Below, piece after piece: positions 36,101-47,007 of a stretch of 64,000 nt of DNA (the stretch's first letter is position 1; each line of letters begins with the position of its first letter). The notes under the pieces were generated by a model. It was not told the origin of the DNA. It made no database searches and saw only the letters and a list, made by a program, of their open reading frames with translations. This stretch comes from Ceratodon purpureus (lineage: Eukaryota > Streptophyta > Bryopsida > Pseudoditrichales > Ditrichaceae), in the NCBI GenBank assembly GCA_014871385.1, contig CM026426.1:91779948-91843947 (forward strand). Direction: 5' to 3'. The position numbers and the translations under genes are program-made.

Positions 36101-36353
36101 GCTCTCTTCTAGGAACTTCACCTCCGCAGTCTACGAACAACCTCCTCACCCGCGCACTCAGTAATCTGCAAATTTGTATACCGTAGTTACCTGGACCACC
36201 TAAAGGTCTGTATCCAAAGTGGGCGAACATTCTATCCCGACGGCACACAATAGTCACATTACAAATTCTACAACTAACCTGTCTCTGAGGCCTCGCACCC
36301 ACCACGCCCAAGTCTTGCCACCACTGATCCCAGGCCTCTACACTTCGCGGCAT
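33108..36353 (-). pseudogene. hAT superfamily transposase with long C-terminal tail
   Basis: A single reading frame from MPRSVEAWDQWWQ (36353) to 33108. Order: BED-type zinc finger candidate (CRICNVTIVCRRDRMFAHFG, with spaced Cys and His), an RNase H-like DUF659 region with the catalytic Asp candidates in CSDGWDN and VCTDNAPNM, and the hAT dimerisation region ILGQVCSVSACERNWSMYS. Stops in this frame: TGA 35802, TAA 35715, TAG 35640, TAG 35532, TAG 34386, TAG 33912, TGA 33411; each fits CGA, CAA or CAG. Beyond the dimerisation domain lie another 430 or so residues, first Asp/Glu-rich, then Ser/Arg-rich. Most hAT transposases end soon after that domain. It should cut and paste DNA with 8 bp target duplications; the copy is dead. 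Confidence 0.8.
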
Positions 36354-36699
36354 GCCTGCGACAGAAAGCAAGAATCTGGAGGGTGAACGCACTATTTAAG
36401 GCGAGATGGACCTATTACAGAAATTGCACCCGACAACGCACTTCTAGCGTCGTTGAACGAGGGTGGAGGGATGGACTTGCCCTGATTATGTTCCAGATCT
36501 CCGATGGAGTTCGAACGGTCCGTTCCAGTGGGCTATGCTTGACCCCTCGCCCACACTTGGGTCTCATGCAGAGGAACCTCACACGAGACCCCAAAGTCTT
36601 GAGACACGTAGTGCAAAGAAGGGAGAACAGATCGTGGTGAGTCGCATCTCTTATGGCTCTCCCCGAGTGTGTCCGGGACCAGGAAGCGGAACATCGCGG

Positions 36700-37370
36700 A
36701 GTTGTTCTGAGTGTTGCGGACGAGGTCAGACGAAGGCGGGATCGATGGCGGTCCAGTAACCAGATTAGATTTTGGTCCGCGCTGTAGGAAAAAGATGGTC
36801 AGGATCTGCATATATATGGCACTTGTGTGCTGACATCGGGGAGGTGGTTCGCACTCCGTGAGATTGGCCCATGTACGGAGATGGATCAACCACGGACGGG
36901 CGGACTACCTGAAATCCGATCGTTTTGCGGAATGTGGTCACTCCGCAATCGAACATGGACGAGGTACCCCGACGGATTAGAGGCTCGGACGTGGTCCGCC
37001 GACCGGAACGTGCGCGTTCTGGAATTGTTCAGACGCGATCTAGGGGCAGGACTGCTGCGAAGGCGGACATAATTGAATAAGGACGATTAAACAATATCAC
37101 GTCGTTCTTCTAGAGCAGAGGACAAGGGTCGGAACTTTGCGAAACATAATCCGACTTCGGATAGACGGATTGTGTCTGGACAGTGAAAACGGCGCCGGAC
37201 AATACGAACCTCGCACATCCGGCCTTTGGCAGGAGATTGTGCCGGTCCGGTCTCGTGCGGATGGTGATCCGGTACGGTCGGATAGGGGCAGCAGGCAACG
37301 GACGTTCGGATTCAATCCGAGGCAGCGTCGTCCGGCAAAGGGCGAATGGCGGACTATAGTGCGCGAGGTA
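36700..37370. repeat. CGGAC motif cluster 7
   Basis: A long cluster (GGACGAGGTCAGACGAAGGC through GTCGTCCGGCAAAGG) between the hAT gene and the divergent gene at 37.5 kb. It holds TTGGTCCGCGCTG, also seen as GTGGTCCGCG at clusters 1 and 2. It may serve as shared promoter and/or element end. Confidence 0.55.
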
Positions 37371-37378
37371 TGCGATGA

Positions 37379-37386
37379 TATATAAA
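37379..37386 (+). promoter_or_regulatory. TATA box of the 37.5 kb gene
   Basis: TATATAAA, 80 bases upstream of the ATG at 37466 and just downstream of the CGGAC cluster. This matches the cluster-TATA-gene order at 10.9 and 28.3 kb. Confidence 0.6.
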
Positions 37387-37465
37387 CGGGAAGTGCGATA
37401 ACACGGGTCCCTTTTGATGCAGTTAGTCCGCAAGTTATTGTGGACGAGTCCTCTCTAGTTTCAAG

Positions 37466-37924
37466 ATGGATCCTTGTGACATCACTAGTCTAGAGGATGA
37501 GGTATTAGAGTTCTTGCTCTCTTGGAATCCCGAGAGGAACGAAGTCGTTGGGGACACTGATAAGGAAACTGCTCCAAGAGCGGGCAGTGGAGGCAAGGAC
37601 ATCGGCGTAGACAAGGTACAAGTATTGGGGGGAGGTCTATGCATTCCAGCTAACGAGGGATGCAAGTGGAAGGACAACAATGTGTACGGGAAGCCCGAAG
37701 GAAGTAGTAATGGGAGGTCATCCCCAGCACAGGGAAGGAAGCATTCCACCGCTGCTACGACCGCGATAGGTCCGATACGAAGGAACACGCGGGGGAGACC
37801 AGCCGCATCCGTAGAGACTGAAACTTCAAAGCCTAAGACTTACGTCGAGGAATTGGAGGCGATTTGGCCATCCAAGTACCTGAAACTAAAGAATGACATC
37901 GAACAAGCTAGGAAATCTAGGTAG
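37466..37924 (+). CDS. hypothetical acidic/basic small protein
   Basis: 152 residues from MDPCDITSLEDEVLEFLLSW to DIEQARKSR with an uninterrupted frame, a nearby TATA box and good start context. It has an acidic N-terminus, a Gly/Ser-rich middle and a basic C-terminal helix (KTYVEELEAIWPSKYLKLKN). No known domain. It is divergently placed to the hAT transposase and could be an accessory protein of the element, or a cargo gene. Confidence 0.5.
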   Translation: MDPCDITSLEDEVLEFLLSWNPERNEVVGDTDKETAPRAGSGGKDIGVDKVQVLGGGLCIPANEGCKWKDNNVYGKPEGSSNGRSSPAQGRKHSTAATTAIGPIRRNTRGRPAASVETETSKPKTYVEELEAIWPSKYLKLKNDIEQARKSR

Positions 37925-37929
37925 TTCAG

Positions 37930-38280
37930 AAGTAAATAGTGTTCGGTTAAACACGGAGAATCTCCGTTATCAACGCAATGCATTGGCAATTAGATAAGAG
38001 GTTGGAAGATGCATGTGTGCTTAGAAACTGCACTGGATGGATATTTCCGAAACAGAAAGGAGATATCAAACTACGGGGGACGTTCGGAATAGCTCCGTCC
38101 TTATAAAACATAAATATACTCTGATCATCGGAAGATCAGCATAATAATAAACGGGGAAAAAACATTATAGTAAGGCCGAAAATTTACAAAAATTCTCGGC
38201 CCATATATAAGCTAATCAGAGAAAGAGATAAGCATTCCAAGATTGGTAGTGAGCAGAATCATTATCATCGGCAACCTTCG
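37930..38280. other. spacer between convergent genes
   Basis: AT-rich, without a coding frame. It contains several AATAAA-like words (for example near 38146), suitable as polyadenylation signals for the gene ending at 37924. Confidence 0.4.
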
Positions 38281-38290
38281 TCTATTAAAA

Positions 38291-39471
38291 TCAAGCGTTT
38301 TCCCAAAAACCCTGCGAAAAATCCTCCTGTTTGTTCACAATATCGGACATCTCACCAAGATCTAGCATCGTTCTCCAGCAATACTGTTGGAACTCGTAGT
38401 CCGTCATTTCGCGAGTCTCGTCACTTTCATGCTCCGAGTCGTCTTCCTCCTCGTCCACCTTACGCTTCTTGGCATTACCGGAAGATCCGCGTGTCGCATT
38501 AGGGGATTCGGCATTCGCCCTTATGGGTCTACGAGATCCCAGCGCAGTGTCTCCCGCTTCCATCTCCAATGAAACCTGGCCAACTCCTCTGATTCTATCC
38601 CGGCGGAGTGGCGTCGTCCTCGTCCGACTTCCAGCCCTCCACCATCGGGCATGCGCGCATGCACACCCCTCACGCACTCGATCGCTCAATGGACCCCCAG
38701 TCCGTGTCCGCACAATCTTTCGACCCTCCTCGTCCCCCCGGACCCCACTTTGCACCACCCGTTCCGTTGGAATGCGCACGCGTATTGGATGCATGATGCC
38801 TGTGCGATGCGCCACGGATTGGAACTGCAACACTGCGACTGGGTCCCAGTTCGACGCCCACAGGCGGGTCTCTGTGAGGCGCACGGCGGAGAAGTGGGGA
38901 CACAAGAGGCGATACTCTTCTTGAAACGCGTCGATGGATTCGAGCCAAGTCCGTAGACATTCCTTGGATCTCATTCATTTGGCGACTGCAACCATAATCC
39001 GCATGCGTATTGTAGCACTTGTTCTACAATATGAACCGATTGATAGAACCGACCGTATGAATCTAGTTGTACTAACCTCCAATGTTCGGTACCCTACACC
39101 TTAGTGTTTCAACGAACAATTTTCTAGGACTCGTCTTCAGAATCCATATAAGGCCGCAGGTTGAATGCAAGTCGGCTCTGGTACCAACGTGGCTGAATAT
39201 CCACAAAGTTCCTCCACCCCCTGCAAACACAACGGAGGACAGTGCATGTTCTGTAGTTCTTGATGTCGTCATCCTCGACCATCAACATCTTCCACATGAT
39301 GCCCTCAGAGACGTCTCCCGGGATGGCAGGTAAGAAACTCGGCCTGACTCTCCTTCCCATCTCCACGATCGCCAAATACTCTTCATCATCGCTAAAGTCA
39401 AAATCGTTCCTAAACTGGGCTAGCTCGAACAAGGCGATAGGACTCCCTCGACTCCCAGCACTGTGAGCCAT
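38291..39471 (-). CDS. hypothetical two-exon protein
   Basis: Exon 1 (39471-39124) starts MAHSAGSRGSPIALFELAQF and contains IKNYRTCTVLRCVCRGWRNF, a stretch reminiscent of F-box C-terminal halves but too short to assign. Exon 2 (about 38974-38291) begins around MRSKECLRTWLES and holds a nuclear-type stretch KKRKVDEEEDD and the C-terminus MTDYEFQQYCWRTMLDLGEM. The two frames differ, so an intron of roughly 150 bases or an indel lies between. A CGGAC cluster precedes the gene. Confidence 0.4.
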
Positions 39472-39599
39472 CGCTGAAATGCAATCAAAGTGTCCCGTTT
39501 CAACGAGCCGTTGCCGCTATGCGAAGTGGAAGATAATGCACTGATTCCTAGAACGACCATGAAGATAAAGCAGGCGTAGCATAGTACGCCAGTCCATTT

Positions 39600-39990
39600 G
39601 ATGGGAGGCGGACGGAGATATGTTACCGGACATCGGAGTTCGATATGCGTCGGACCCGAACTCAGGTCGGAACTTGGCAGTCGAAGGTACGATGTCGGGA
39701 TAGTGGCCGAACTAGGGTCCGACGACGAGGAGTGCAAGAGAATGTGGCGGACTTCATCGGAGCCGAAAGTAGTCGGATGGCGGATAAGCGCATTGAAGGA
39801 TGCCGGAATGCGAACGAGATCAGGAAGGCCCGGCGGACGACGGTGCATCGATCCGGCGGAAAGCGGATGTCGGATCGGACATCAGACTCGGTATCGGATC
39901 GTACAGGGTGGCGCAGACGAAGCGGACTAGAAGTGGGGCCCACCAATATCAGACGACCTTTACCGCAGACGTGGACATTGGCTGTCCGAG
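39600..39990. repeat. CGGAC motif cluster 8
   Basis: The last cluster of the block, upstream of the minus-strand gene and about 160 bases inside the right edge. It contains GGCGGACGG, TCGGACCCG, GTCCGACGACG, GGCGGACGACG, TCGGATCGGACATC and GCGGACTAG. Confidence 0.55.
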
Positions 39991-40151
39991 GTGTCGCCTA
40001 GGCGGAAATGTAAAAGTGAAAAGGTTGCCGTAAATATTCGGGCCGTCGCGATAAAGATCGAATGGGACGTTCGGTCGTGACTGTAAACCGTCGTGACGTC
40101 CCGACATTATGACGCGAGAGGGTCACGTCGCGACCGAATAGAAAACCCTGT

Positions 40152-40335
40152 TAAAGAGAAGGCGGGTGTAAACAAGGAGCAACGGGGATCAGCAAAGCGA
40201 TTGCTGCCAACATCGCCACGTTCGAGGCAGGCCAAGAGGAAGCAGTGAAGCTCGCATCAATCATAGAGCACGACAGTTCAGCCATCCTATATTCCCTAGA
40301 GCAGCTTCGCCAACTTGAATCGAAACGTGGACAGT
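40152..40335 (+). pseudogene. detached fragment of RING-like gene copy 1
   Basis: Aligns base by base to 42719-42890 of the paralogue (GAGAAGGCGG, AAGGAGCAACGG, CGCGACAGTTCAGC and GCGCCAACTCGA counterparts). A one-base deletion after GAGCAACGG breaks the frame. In gene order it follows exon 2 at 4957-5123, with about 35 bases of paralogue sequence missing. It is therefore most simply the far side of the exon split by the 35 kb insertion. Confidence 0.6.
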
Positions 40336-40339
40336 AAAA

Positions 40340-41860
40340 TGAAGCCAGGGACTATAGAAATGAAGCACCAAACAATCAATTTTCTTTATGTAACTGTCTA
40401 CACCTATTGTATGTTAGGACAGTCTACCAGTGTTTCAGTAGTTTTGTGTTTGGTACACTTGCTATGATCTTGGCCCTTGGGTGTTTCTTTACCTCTGACT
40501 GATGTAGGGTTTTCAGAGACTCTTCAATATTTTAGCATCATTCTCGGATTTGGTACATATCATGGTCACATTTTACTTTGAACGTAGATGTCTTGCTTGA
40601 ACTTCATGCTGATTTCTGCAGCAATCTTGCAATTGAAAAAGCAAGCACTGTTTGAAATGACCTCCTGATCATTCTTTTCAGTCATCGGCTTTATCACCTA
40701 GTTGTCATTTTTGTTTCGAAGTGCTCATACTGTTGAGAATTCAATAGTTCTTCATGTTATATTGAATTTGAAATTACTATGTGTAGAATTTTGGAGGTTT
40801 AATCTAAACGTGGATGAATTGTAATGATGGACTTATGAGGAAGTATATAATGAATACAGTTTTGATAAATCATAGAGGATGTTGATGCAGAATTTATGTA
40901 CATTAGCATGCTAAGGCACAAAATAAATGTTTGAAAATATTCGAAGAAAATTAGAAAATTTTAAAGTCAGACGAGTCAGTAAAAATACAGGATCAGTTTT
41001 TACGATACTCATCACTTTAAATTTCAAGTCAAACATGAATTTCACAACAACCTCCTACGCAGTAATTAATCTAAATAAATTGTTTTGCCCCTTGACATTT
41101 CATTAAATCCAAGAGTCCCTTGACAGTTCAACTTATCGGAGTTCCCAACAGTACTAATTCTAAAATATCTCTCTAAAAGATCTCAATGCCAAAATTCACC
41201 AGCCACATATTAAATTTTGCCAAAATATCACTCAGCCACATATGAAATTTTGTTTAGCCACATCCCTTTTTGTAGCCTCAGTCAAGCCCAACACATTTTA
41301 ATGCAATTTCGCTTCATCAGAATACTTGAGTAATCATTGTTGATGATATATTGGATCAAGGGGGTGGATCAATGACCTGAAAAAACATAACAGATCGATT
41401 CAAGACTGATTAAGGTCGATGGAAACAAAGGCAGACTAATTCAAGGCCGTGGAAACAAAGGCTTACACCAAAGTATAATACTGTTCTTTACAAGCCGTAA
41501 GAGAGGGGATGAAAGTCAACAGGCTACTCCCAGTACTATTCACCTAGTTGACAACGACTGCCCCACTAAGTCTACGGGGGTCATAGGACTGTCCCAAGCC
41601 GTGTCCATCTCGTTGGCGGCTGCGTTGTGCGCTTCCATCATCTAAATGTACCAACCCCAATTTTTTAAGGTTCAAAACATGGCCCCTTTGTGGTACATCA
41701 ACCATTCCCGCCAGATTTAGTGTTGCTTTGCTCTGAATTGTGTCCACCATTGTTTCCACAATTGTTTCAATCACCTGCTCTGCTTTAGACTTCTAGCTTG
41801 CTGCCGCTCCTTGTTGTCGATCTGGTTGCTGTAGCTTTGTTGTAATCAAGGTAAATAGTT
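40340..41860. other. non-coding AT-rich DNA upstream of RING-like gene copy 2
   Basis: No protein frame. ACAACCTCCTACGCAGTAAT at 41045 recurs near 1016 and 2930, upstream of copy 1. Two adjacent copies of GTGGAAACAAAGGC / GATGGAAACAAAGGC lie at 41415-41465. The region contains 3' untranslated sequence of the split copy and the promoter of copy 2. Confidence 0.5.
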
Positions 41861-41866
41861 TCCACC

Positions 41867-43452
41867 ATGCCTCCCTTGGGCAAGAGAACCCAACGTCCCA
41901 ACAGAGGAAAAGCGGTTTTGCGAATTGAAGCAACTGATCGTGAGGCAGTAGTTGTCAAGTCCGAGGTGCCATCACAGTGTCATACAGAGTTTACCTGGGA
42001 AGCGCCATTTGACTTAGAGGGGATTCCAACAGAGTTGAGAGAGAAGCTTGTCCTGGCTGCACCATGCTTGCTGGGTCGATCAGCTGCTGTCCACGACCAA
42101 GATTTCTTCCATAGAGTGGTAGGACTTTGCAAGGAAGGTTGTACGCCCAAAGAAGTCACGGAGAAGATGGTTCCAGCAAACACATATGATGAGACTTGGC
42201 CGCCCGGGGAGGGTGCAAACAAGACGCGCTATTTGCTGGACCGGTGTAAAGACTCCAAAGCACGGGATTTGTATCTGAGGATGTACCAATGAGAATATGG
42301 CGATGCTCCCGACAACAAAGGATTCAGCCAAACTTTTCTACGCGCATGTGTGTATTACTACAGTGGTGGGCGAGACAGCAACGTCAACTGGGCTGCTGCA
42401 TGCTGCCAACAACCCACAGAAGCTGAGTCCTCGGGCGTTGAAGCAATAGATGGCAGGCATCATTTCGGCGGTGGCAACGTATTATCTTCACAATGGTGTT
42501 GGCACCGGTGCTAGGAAAGTGGATGCATTGCTTAAGGAGTTGCAGTTGCAGACTTCAAAAATCCAGCAGTCTGCATCTGCGCTAGACAAGAATAAGTTAG
42601 CTCACCTCGGTTTGCATGCCCAGATATTGGCGTTGGAAACCGAGGATGAGCGGTTGAACTCTAAGAAGGAAGATTTGCGGAGAAGGAGCAAGAAGCATGC
42701 TACAGCCAGAGAGCTCCAAGAGAAGGCGGATGTAGACAAGGAGCAACGGGAGATCAGCAAAGCAATTGCTGCAAACAACGATGCATTGGAGGCCGCCCAA
42801 GAGGAAGTAGCAACTCTGGCATCAACCTTAGAGCGCGACAGTTCAGCTTACCGGAGTTCCCAAGAGCAGCTGCGCCAACTCGAGAAGAATTGTGCATCTG
42901 AGAGAATTGCGCAGCATTCTATCAAGCCGGAACGCCCTGTTGGGAAGAATATGTCTAAAGCAGGCGTCCCTCTAAAAATTAATCTTGACTCAGCGTGTAG
43001 ATGCTGCAACTACCTCTTTGTTTCAAACTGTGCAGTGCCATATTCATGTGGTTGTTTGTTTCACCCTTGGTGCTTGTTTCCAGCGCTGATTTCGGGACGT
43101 GGCAATTGCCCTCTCTGCGGCAAACTCGGTGATGCAAGTTGGTTGGAATCATGGGGGTTTGATGGGCTGGAGCGCTCTGGTCCAGTCTCTCGTGACAGCA
43201 AAGGCAAATGTCTATCGAGTCCACCAGACTCTGGCTTTGTGAAGCGAATGAGAGAAGATGCTGGCGATGCTCAAGGTCGACCAGCTCCAAAGGTGGCCAA
43301 AACGAAGGTCAAGGTAAAGGGTCCATCGCCTCAACCACCAATTTCTCCATTTATTCCAGCGTTCCCACGTCCCAAACCACTTGCTAGCCGACCCGCTGGC
43401 GGCACACACAGTGAAGTTGTCAATGTGGCCGTTGCAACCTTGGCGCATCACA
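41867..43452 (+). pseudogene. coiled-coil/RING-like zinc-finger protein, copy 2, exon 1
   Basis: Starts MPPLGKRTQRPNRGKAVLRI. The N-terminal domain matches copy 1 (GIPTELREKLVLAAPCLLGR; FLRACVYYY). A TGA at 42290 fits CGA; after a one-base shift near 42400, a TAG at 42447 fits CAG. From 42450 the frame is clean: a coiled coil (KVDALLKELQLQTSKIQQ to ERDSSAYRSSQEQLRQLE), then the zinc array CRCC, SCGCLFHPWC, CPLC (42999-43123), a KKR-poor basic tail (KVAKTKVKVKGPSPQPP) and a splice donor ACA/GTAAGT at 43453. Compared with copy 1 it lacks the first coiled coil and first RING-like unit. Confidence 0.65.
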
Positions 43453-43640
43453 GTAAGTTTTAGTGTTTTTTTGCTCCCTGCATTTTTCAGAATTTTAGCC
43501 AAGGTTCTTTTTAGTTTAGTATCATGCTTACAATTTCAGTTATGATTTAATGTGCCGGAATTGTCCATGTGTTCGTTTGGAACAGCGTTGTCTCTCCAAA
43601 GAAATAAGAACTAATGCTAGATGTGTTTCCCTCTAAACAG

Positions 43641-43876
43641 CAAAACAAAAGCTAGAAGAGTTTAAGAGGGGGCTCCATGAAGGTACAAGCCTTGTTCGGG
43701 ACGTTGAACCATGCCCAACAGCTGCAGAGGACGTGCCAAGCCGTTCTTCCAACAAGCCAAGTACTGGCAAGTTGCCACCAGGGCCACATTCCTCCCCAGT
43801 GTCACTGGATTTGTTGGTTGAGCAGAGCATATCGACCGTGGAGGGTTTCCCTCAGAGATGTATTGAACAGACCTAG
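43641..43876 (+). CDS. copy 2, exon 2 (C-terminal tail)
   Basis: After the acceptor CCCTCTAAACAG the phase fits exon 1 exactly (A from exon 1 plus CA). The tail KQKLEEFKRGLHEGTSLVRD and a Ser/Pro-rich segment end at TAG 43874-43876. The intact open frame and fitting phase support the intron 43453-43640. Confidence 0.65.
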
Positions 43877-43879
43877 TGT

Positions 43880-44995
43880 TTAGTTCAAAGATATTAGCGG
43901 CCAAGTTTTATTATCATGGCGTTAGTACCAAAGTGGTTGTAGTGTTTATAATAGCTAAGCCTGTACTCCATTCACTTCGTGGCCTTGGTGCTGAACATTT
44001 TGATGAAAAAAAAGTTGGCATTTTTTCACAACTTCATGACTTCATGGACGTTTCCACTTCCCCTTTGTTTCCACTCCATGGTCTTTCCACTTCACTCTGT
44101 TTCCACTTCGCTTGTTTCCACTTCACGCGTTACAATTCTACACTCTGTTTCCTCTTCCCGAGCTTACTGACGAATTCATTTAGTTCAGTCTCCATACTAT
44201 GCATTGGAGAATCTTTCAATGAAGGATTTGCGGTGTTCATATGTGCATGGCTTGTATGATTGTGTTCTTTAATGTTACCCAATGAGGCAGAGCCTAGTTT
44301 CTGTTGAATGAGTTTGCAGCTCAAGAATGATACTTTGGAGTTGTTCCTTCACTGCTTTAATCAGCCTTTTTTCCGAGGATAGGTGAACTCTGATTGGACA
44401 AGATAAGCGACCAAAGGACCAATTCTAATCACCGTTGACATGCATGCAACTCGCATCGACGTCGTCTAGATGTTGCTAGCAGTTTATATTCTTTGTGTTG
44501 TATTTGCAGGTGGCGGCAACACAGGCAGATTATTTTAAAGGCGGTGGCAACTAAGGCAGACTGAATTATATTCTCTGTGTTGTATTTGCAGGTTGTTCAG
44601 ATTTCTTGAACACCTGATTCAAAGCGAGGCACATTACATTGTAATTTATGTCACCAGTGAAGAAAATATTGAGGTTTGGTTAACTGTGTTGGGGTGATCT
44701 GGTTTTTCTGAATTCTTGTGAATACTGATCGCACATTTTTGTGAACACTGAGAATGGTACAAATAAGCTAATAAAGAATATACAAATTGAAACATGGATA
44801 ATTGGGTAGAAAACAAACGTGTATTTATGAAACCTCCACCATTTAGCTAGAATTCAACCCTGGCCAAGCCATAGTTCCTATTCAGCTTGAGGTGTATACA
44901 AAACTACCTTTCCAGGTCTACATCCGTTTAACTGCCTCGCGTGTTTACAACGTGTCTACTTAAAAATACACCTGCGGCACTAGCCACTCTAAGCT
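43880..44995. other. spacer with short repeats
   Basis: No gene. TTTCCACTTC recurs at least five times at 44046-44135. ATATTCTTTGTGTTGTATTTGCAGG at 44487 is repeated almost exactly at 44569, with a GGTGGCAACA.AGGCAGA unit between that also resembles 41415-41465. Confidence 0.5.
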
Positions 44996-45000
44996 CTAAA

Positions 45001-46961
45001 CTAGCTGGTAAGTGCTACTATCTCAAAAGTCCACGGTGGTAGAACTTGTGATACAGTGTTGGAACCTTTGTGTCTGCGGTTCACCTTGACGTCTGGATAC
45101 CCAACTCGCTTGAGCACAAAGCGGAATTCCTCTGGAGCCACGTCGCCCAAGGTGATAGCAACCTCTCGACGAATATGTGACAACGGCCACCCTCGACCAA
45201 CTCCAAACCGTGCCTTTGGCAGACCTTGAAAAAAACAAGGAAGCACCACCATGTCTTCTTCCCGCACTTGGTCAATTTGTTCCCAAGTTACACCATCTTG
45301 CGCCAGACGCTCCCTCCCGTATTTAAAGTTCGAGTACAACACTGATCTTCCAACGTGGTACCTGTGCAATAAACACATACGAGAGCTTCACACAAGAGAG
45401 CTTCGGTCATAGCCTTGCAGAAATGGCATTACAATGGCAACAGCGGCAACAGTGGCAACAAGCATCAAACGATGACAACAGTGGCAACACACATGAAAGT
45501 TACAGAAGGTAAGGATATTGTGCACCACACAATATCCTTACCAAACACCACTTTGGTTTGCCAACCTGGATCCATGAGAGATGTGAACACTTCTTCCGAG
45601 GGATTCTCCACGATATACAACGTGGATGTTCGTCTCATAGTGTCTTGAGCTGCAGCAAAAAGGTCTACGAAGACATGTAGAGGAAGAAACCACTGGAGGT
45701 GGCCCATACGGCTCCCAGTGGTGGACTTTGTTACAGACTGAAAGTCTGCATACAGTTTAGCTCTATATGCCTCACTAGTATGCATATCTGGGAGAGGCCA
45801 CTCCGGATCACTGAATGATGGCAATAGCAATGGCTCGACTAATCCATACAAAAGCCCTGGCGTAGGTGGAACATAGACAAGATTAGAAAAAAAGATGCCA
45901 ACATCAAGCAACTCCTTATAAGACCGCCCATTGCGAGTTGCCTCACCAACATCGCTGTGCACAACCATGATCACTCCCAGTATGGAATCAGGGTCGACCC
46001 AATCTTCAAGATACGACTGGTATAAAACTGTTCCCAACACCCAAAGCAAACCACAAAATTAACGACTCCTCGTCATAAAGCGATGGCCACATGAGAAAAT
46101 TGATGGTTAGCTCATAGTTAGTCGTGACTCACAATTGCATGGAACCCAATCCCGAGTATTCTGTGGATCCAGTAGCACCTGATGCCTGTGGTAGGCATGC
46201 ATCACCAACACGGACTGCAGTTCCGGCTTGTTGGTGACAACCTTGCGATGATCTACCTTGAATTTAAAATCCCTTATCTGAGCCTTGTAGGTTCTCCTCA
46301 TGTCATCGCCGCCATGGCGTCGCGCATCTCTAGCCCAAGCCCCAATACTCCTAGGATTCAGCCTCACCCATGACATCCGCTCATACCTTGTTGGAATCCA
46401 TTCCCCATCGGCGTTGTGAGTGCTGTGAAGAACAACTGCAGCAACCTGCGAAGTTGGTCGGCGGTTCTCCATACTTCCAACTACCTCAAGAACTTTCGAT
46501 TCAAAGAATTTCGACACTGTTCCTCACTAGCAACAACATCACAGCAACAGTTGCAAGCTGATTCTTCCTAAACTCAAACAACCAATCATCCCACATTTCC
46601 CACCCAAAATCACCGTTGACCATCTATGGTCACATCAAGGTTCATCGAATTCTGGCGCCACTACCTATCCCGACTCTCCAGCACGTGTAATGGTGTTGCC
46701 AACAAGGACATCCACTACGCGGCCCCAACACGTGTGTGGGTGTTGCCACCAAGGACAGCCAAGGCCCCAAAACCGAGGTACACCCCACTCCCAACAAGGA
46801 CCCTCGATTATCTTTTCACTATCCAGCATTATCCAGGACCACCATCCGCGATTGGCTCCCACCCATTCAAAATCTGATGTCACCGCCTTATACTCCACCA
46901 TGGCATAGTGCATGTGGAATTTCTTGGCAAATTTTATTTTGACAAAATCCGGATATTCCAA
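45001..46961 (-). CDS. unrecognised multi-exon gene
   Basis: At least three coding segments. First, MSKFFESKVLEVVGSMENRR to RDWVPCN (46517-46130), ending at a donor AATT/GTGAGT. Second, about 46045 to 45545 after the acceptor GTTGGGAACAG, in phase, giving LYQSYLEDWVDPDSILG to GWQTKVVF, ending near GTAAGG. Third, about 45365-45001 after TTTATTGCACAG (RYHVGRSVLYSNFKYGRERL to PPWTFEIVALTS). The phase between the second and third is not resolved. A further 5' segment may lie at 46961-46700. No domain is recognised. It is head-to-head with the methyltransferase-like gene. Confidence 0.45.
45508..45542. repeat. perfect 15 bp inverted repeat in an intron
   Basis: GGTAAGGATATTGTG at 45508-45522, loop CACCA, then its exact complement to 45542. 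It spans the exon end and splice donor of the minus-strand gene: the right arm carries the donor GTAAGG, and the left arm carries a second identical GTAAGG-complement. It could be a duplicated, inverted splice site. Confidence 0.8.
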
Positions 46962-47007
46962 TTTCGGATTTGGGCATCCCAGGACCTCAAATTTTCTTTA
47001 ATGCTTC

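Larger units (their letters stand above)
5124..40151. mobile_element. 35 kb nested insertion marked by CGGAC/GTCCG clusters
   Basis: Both edges fall inside sequence aligning to one paralogous exon (42523-42880), with about 35 bases of that exon missing at the junction. The segment contains hAT transposase remnants, a kinase-like gene, RING-like genes and, as a later arrival, a Ty3/gypsy element. CGGAC or GTCCG is frequent in its gene-flanking DNA (5.25-5.57, 8.1-8.5, 11.0-11.2, 28.3-28.7, 30.8, 32.7-33.1, 36.7-37.4, 39.6-40.0 kb) and rare outside. GTCATAAT at 5137-5144 and ATTATGAC at 40106-40113 face each other near the edges, but no clean terminal inverted repeat or target duplication is seen. 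One giant element or several nested hAT-type elements are both possible. Confidence 0.45.

Noticed and set aside
39598-40033. Overlapping plus-strand Arg-rich ORFs
   Set aside because: Composition simply reflects the CGGAC-rich cluster; three overlapping frames are equally open.
5137-40113. GTCATAAT / ATTATGAC as terminal inverted repeats of the 35 kb block
   Set aside because: Only eight bases are exact and their distances from the two inferred borders differ (about 13 and 38 bases), so they are mentioned but not claimed as ends.
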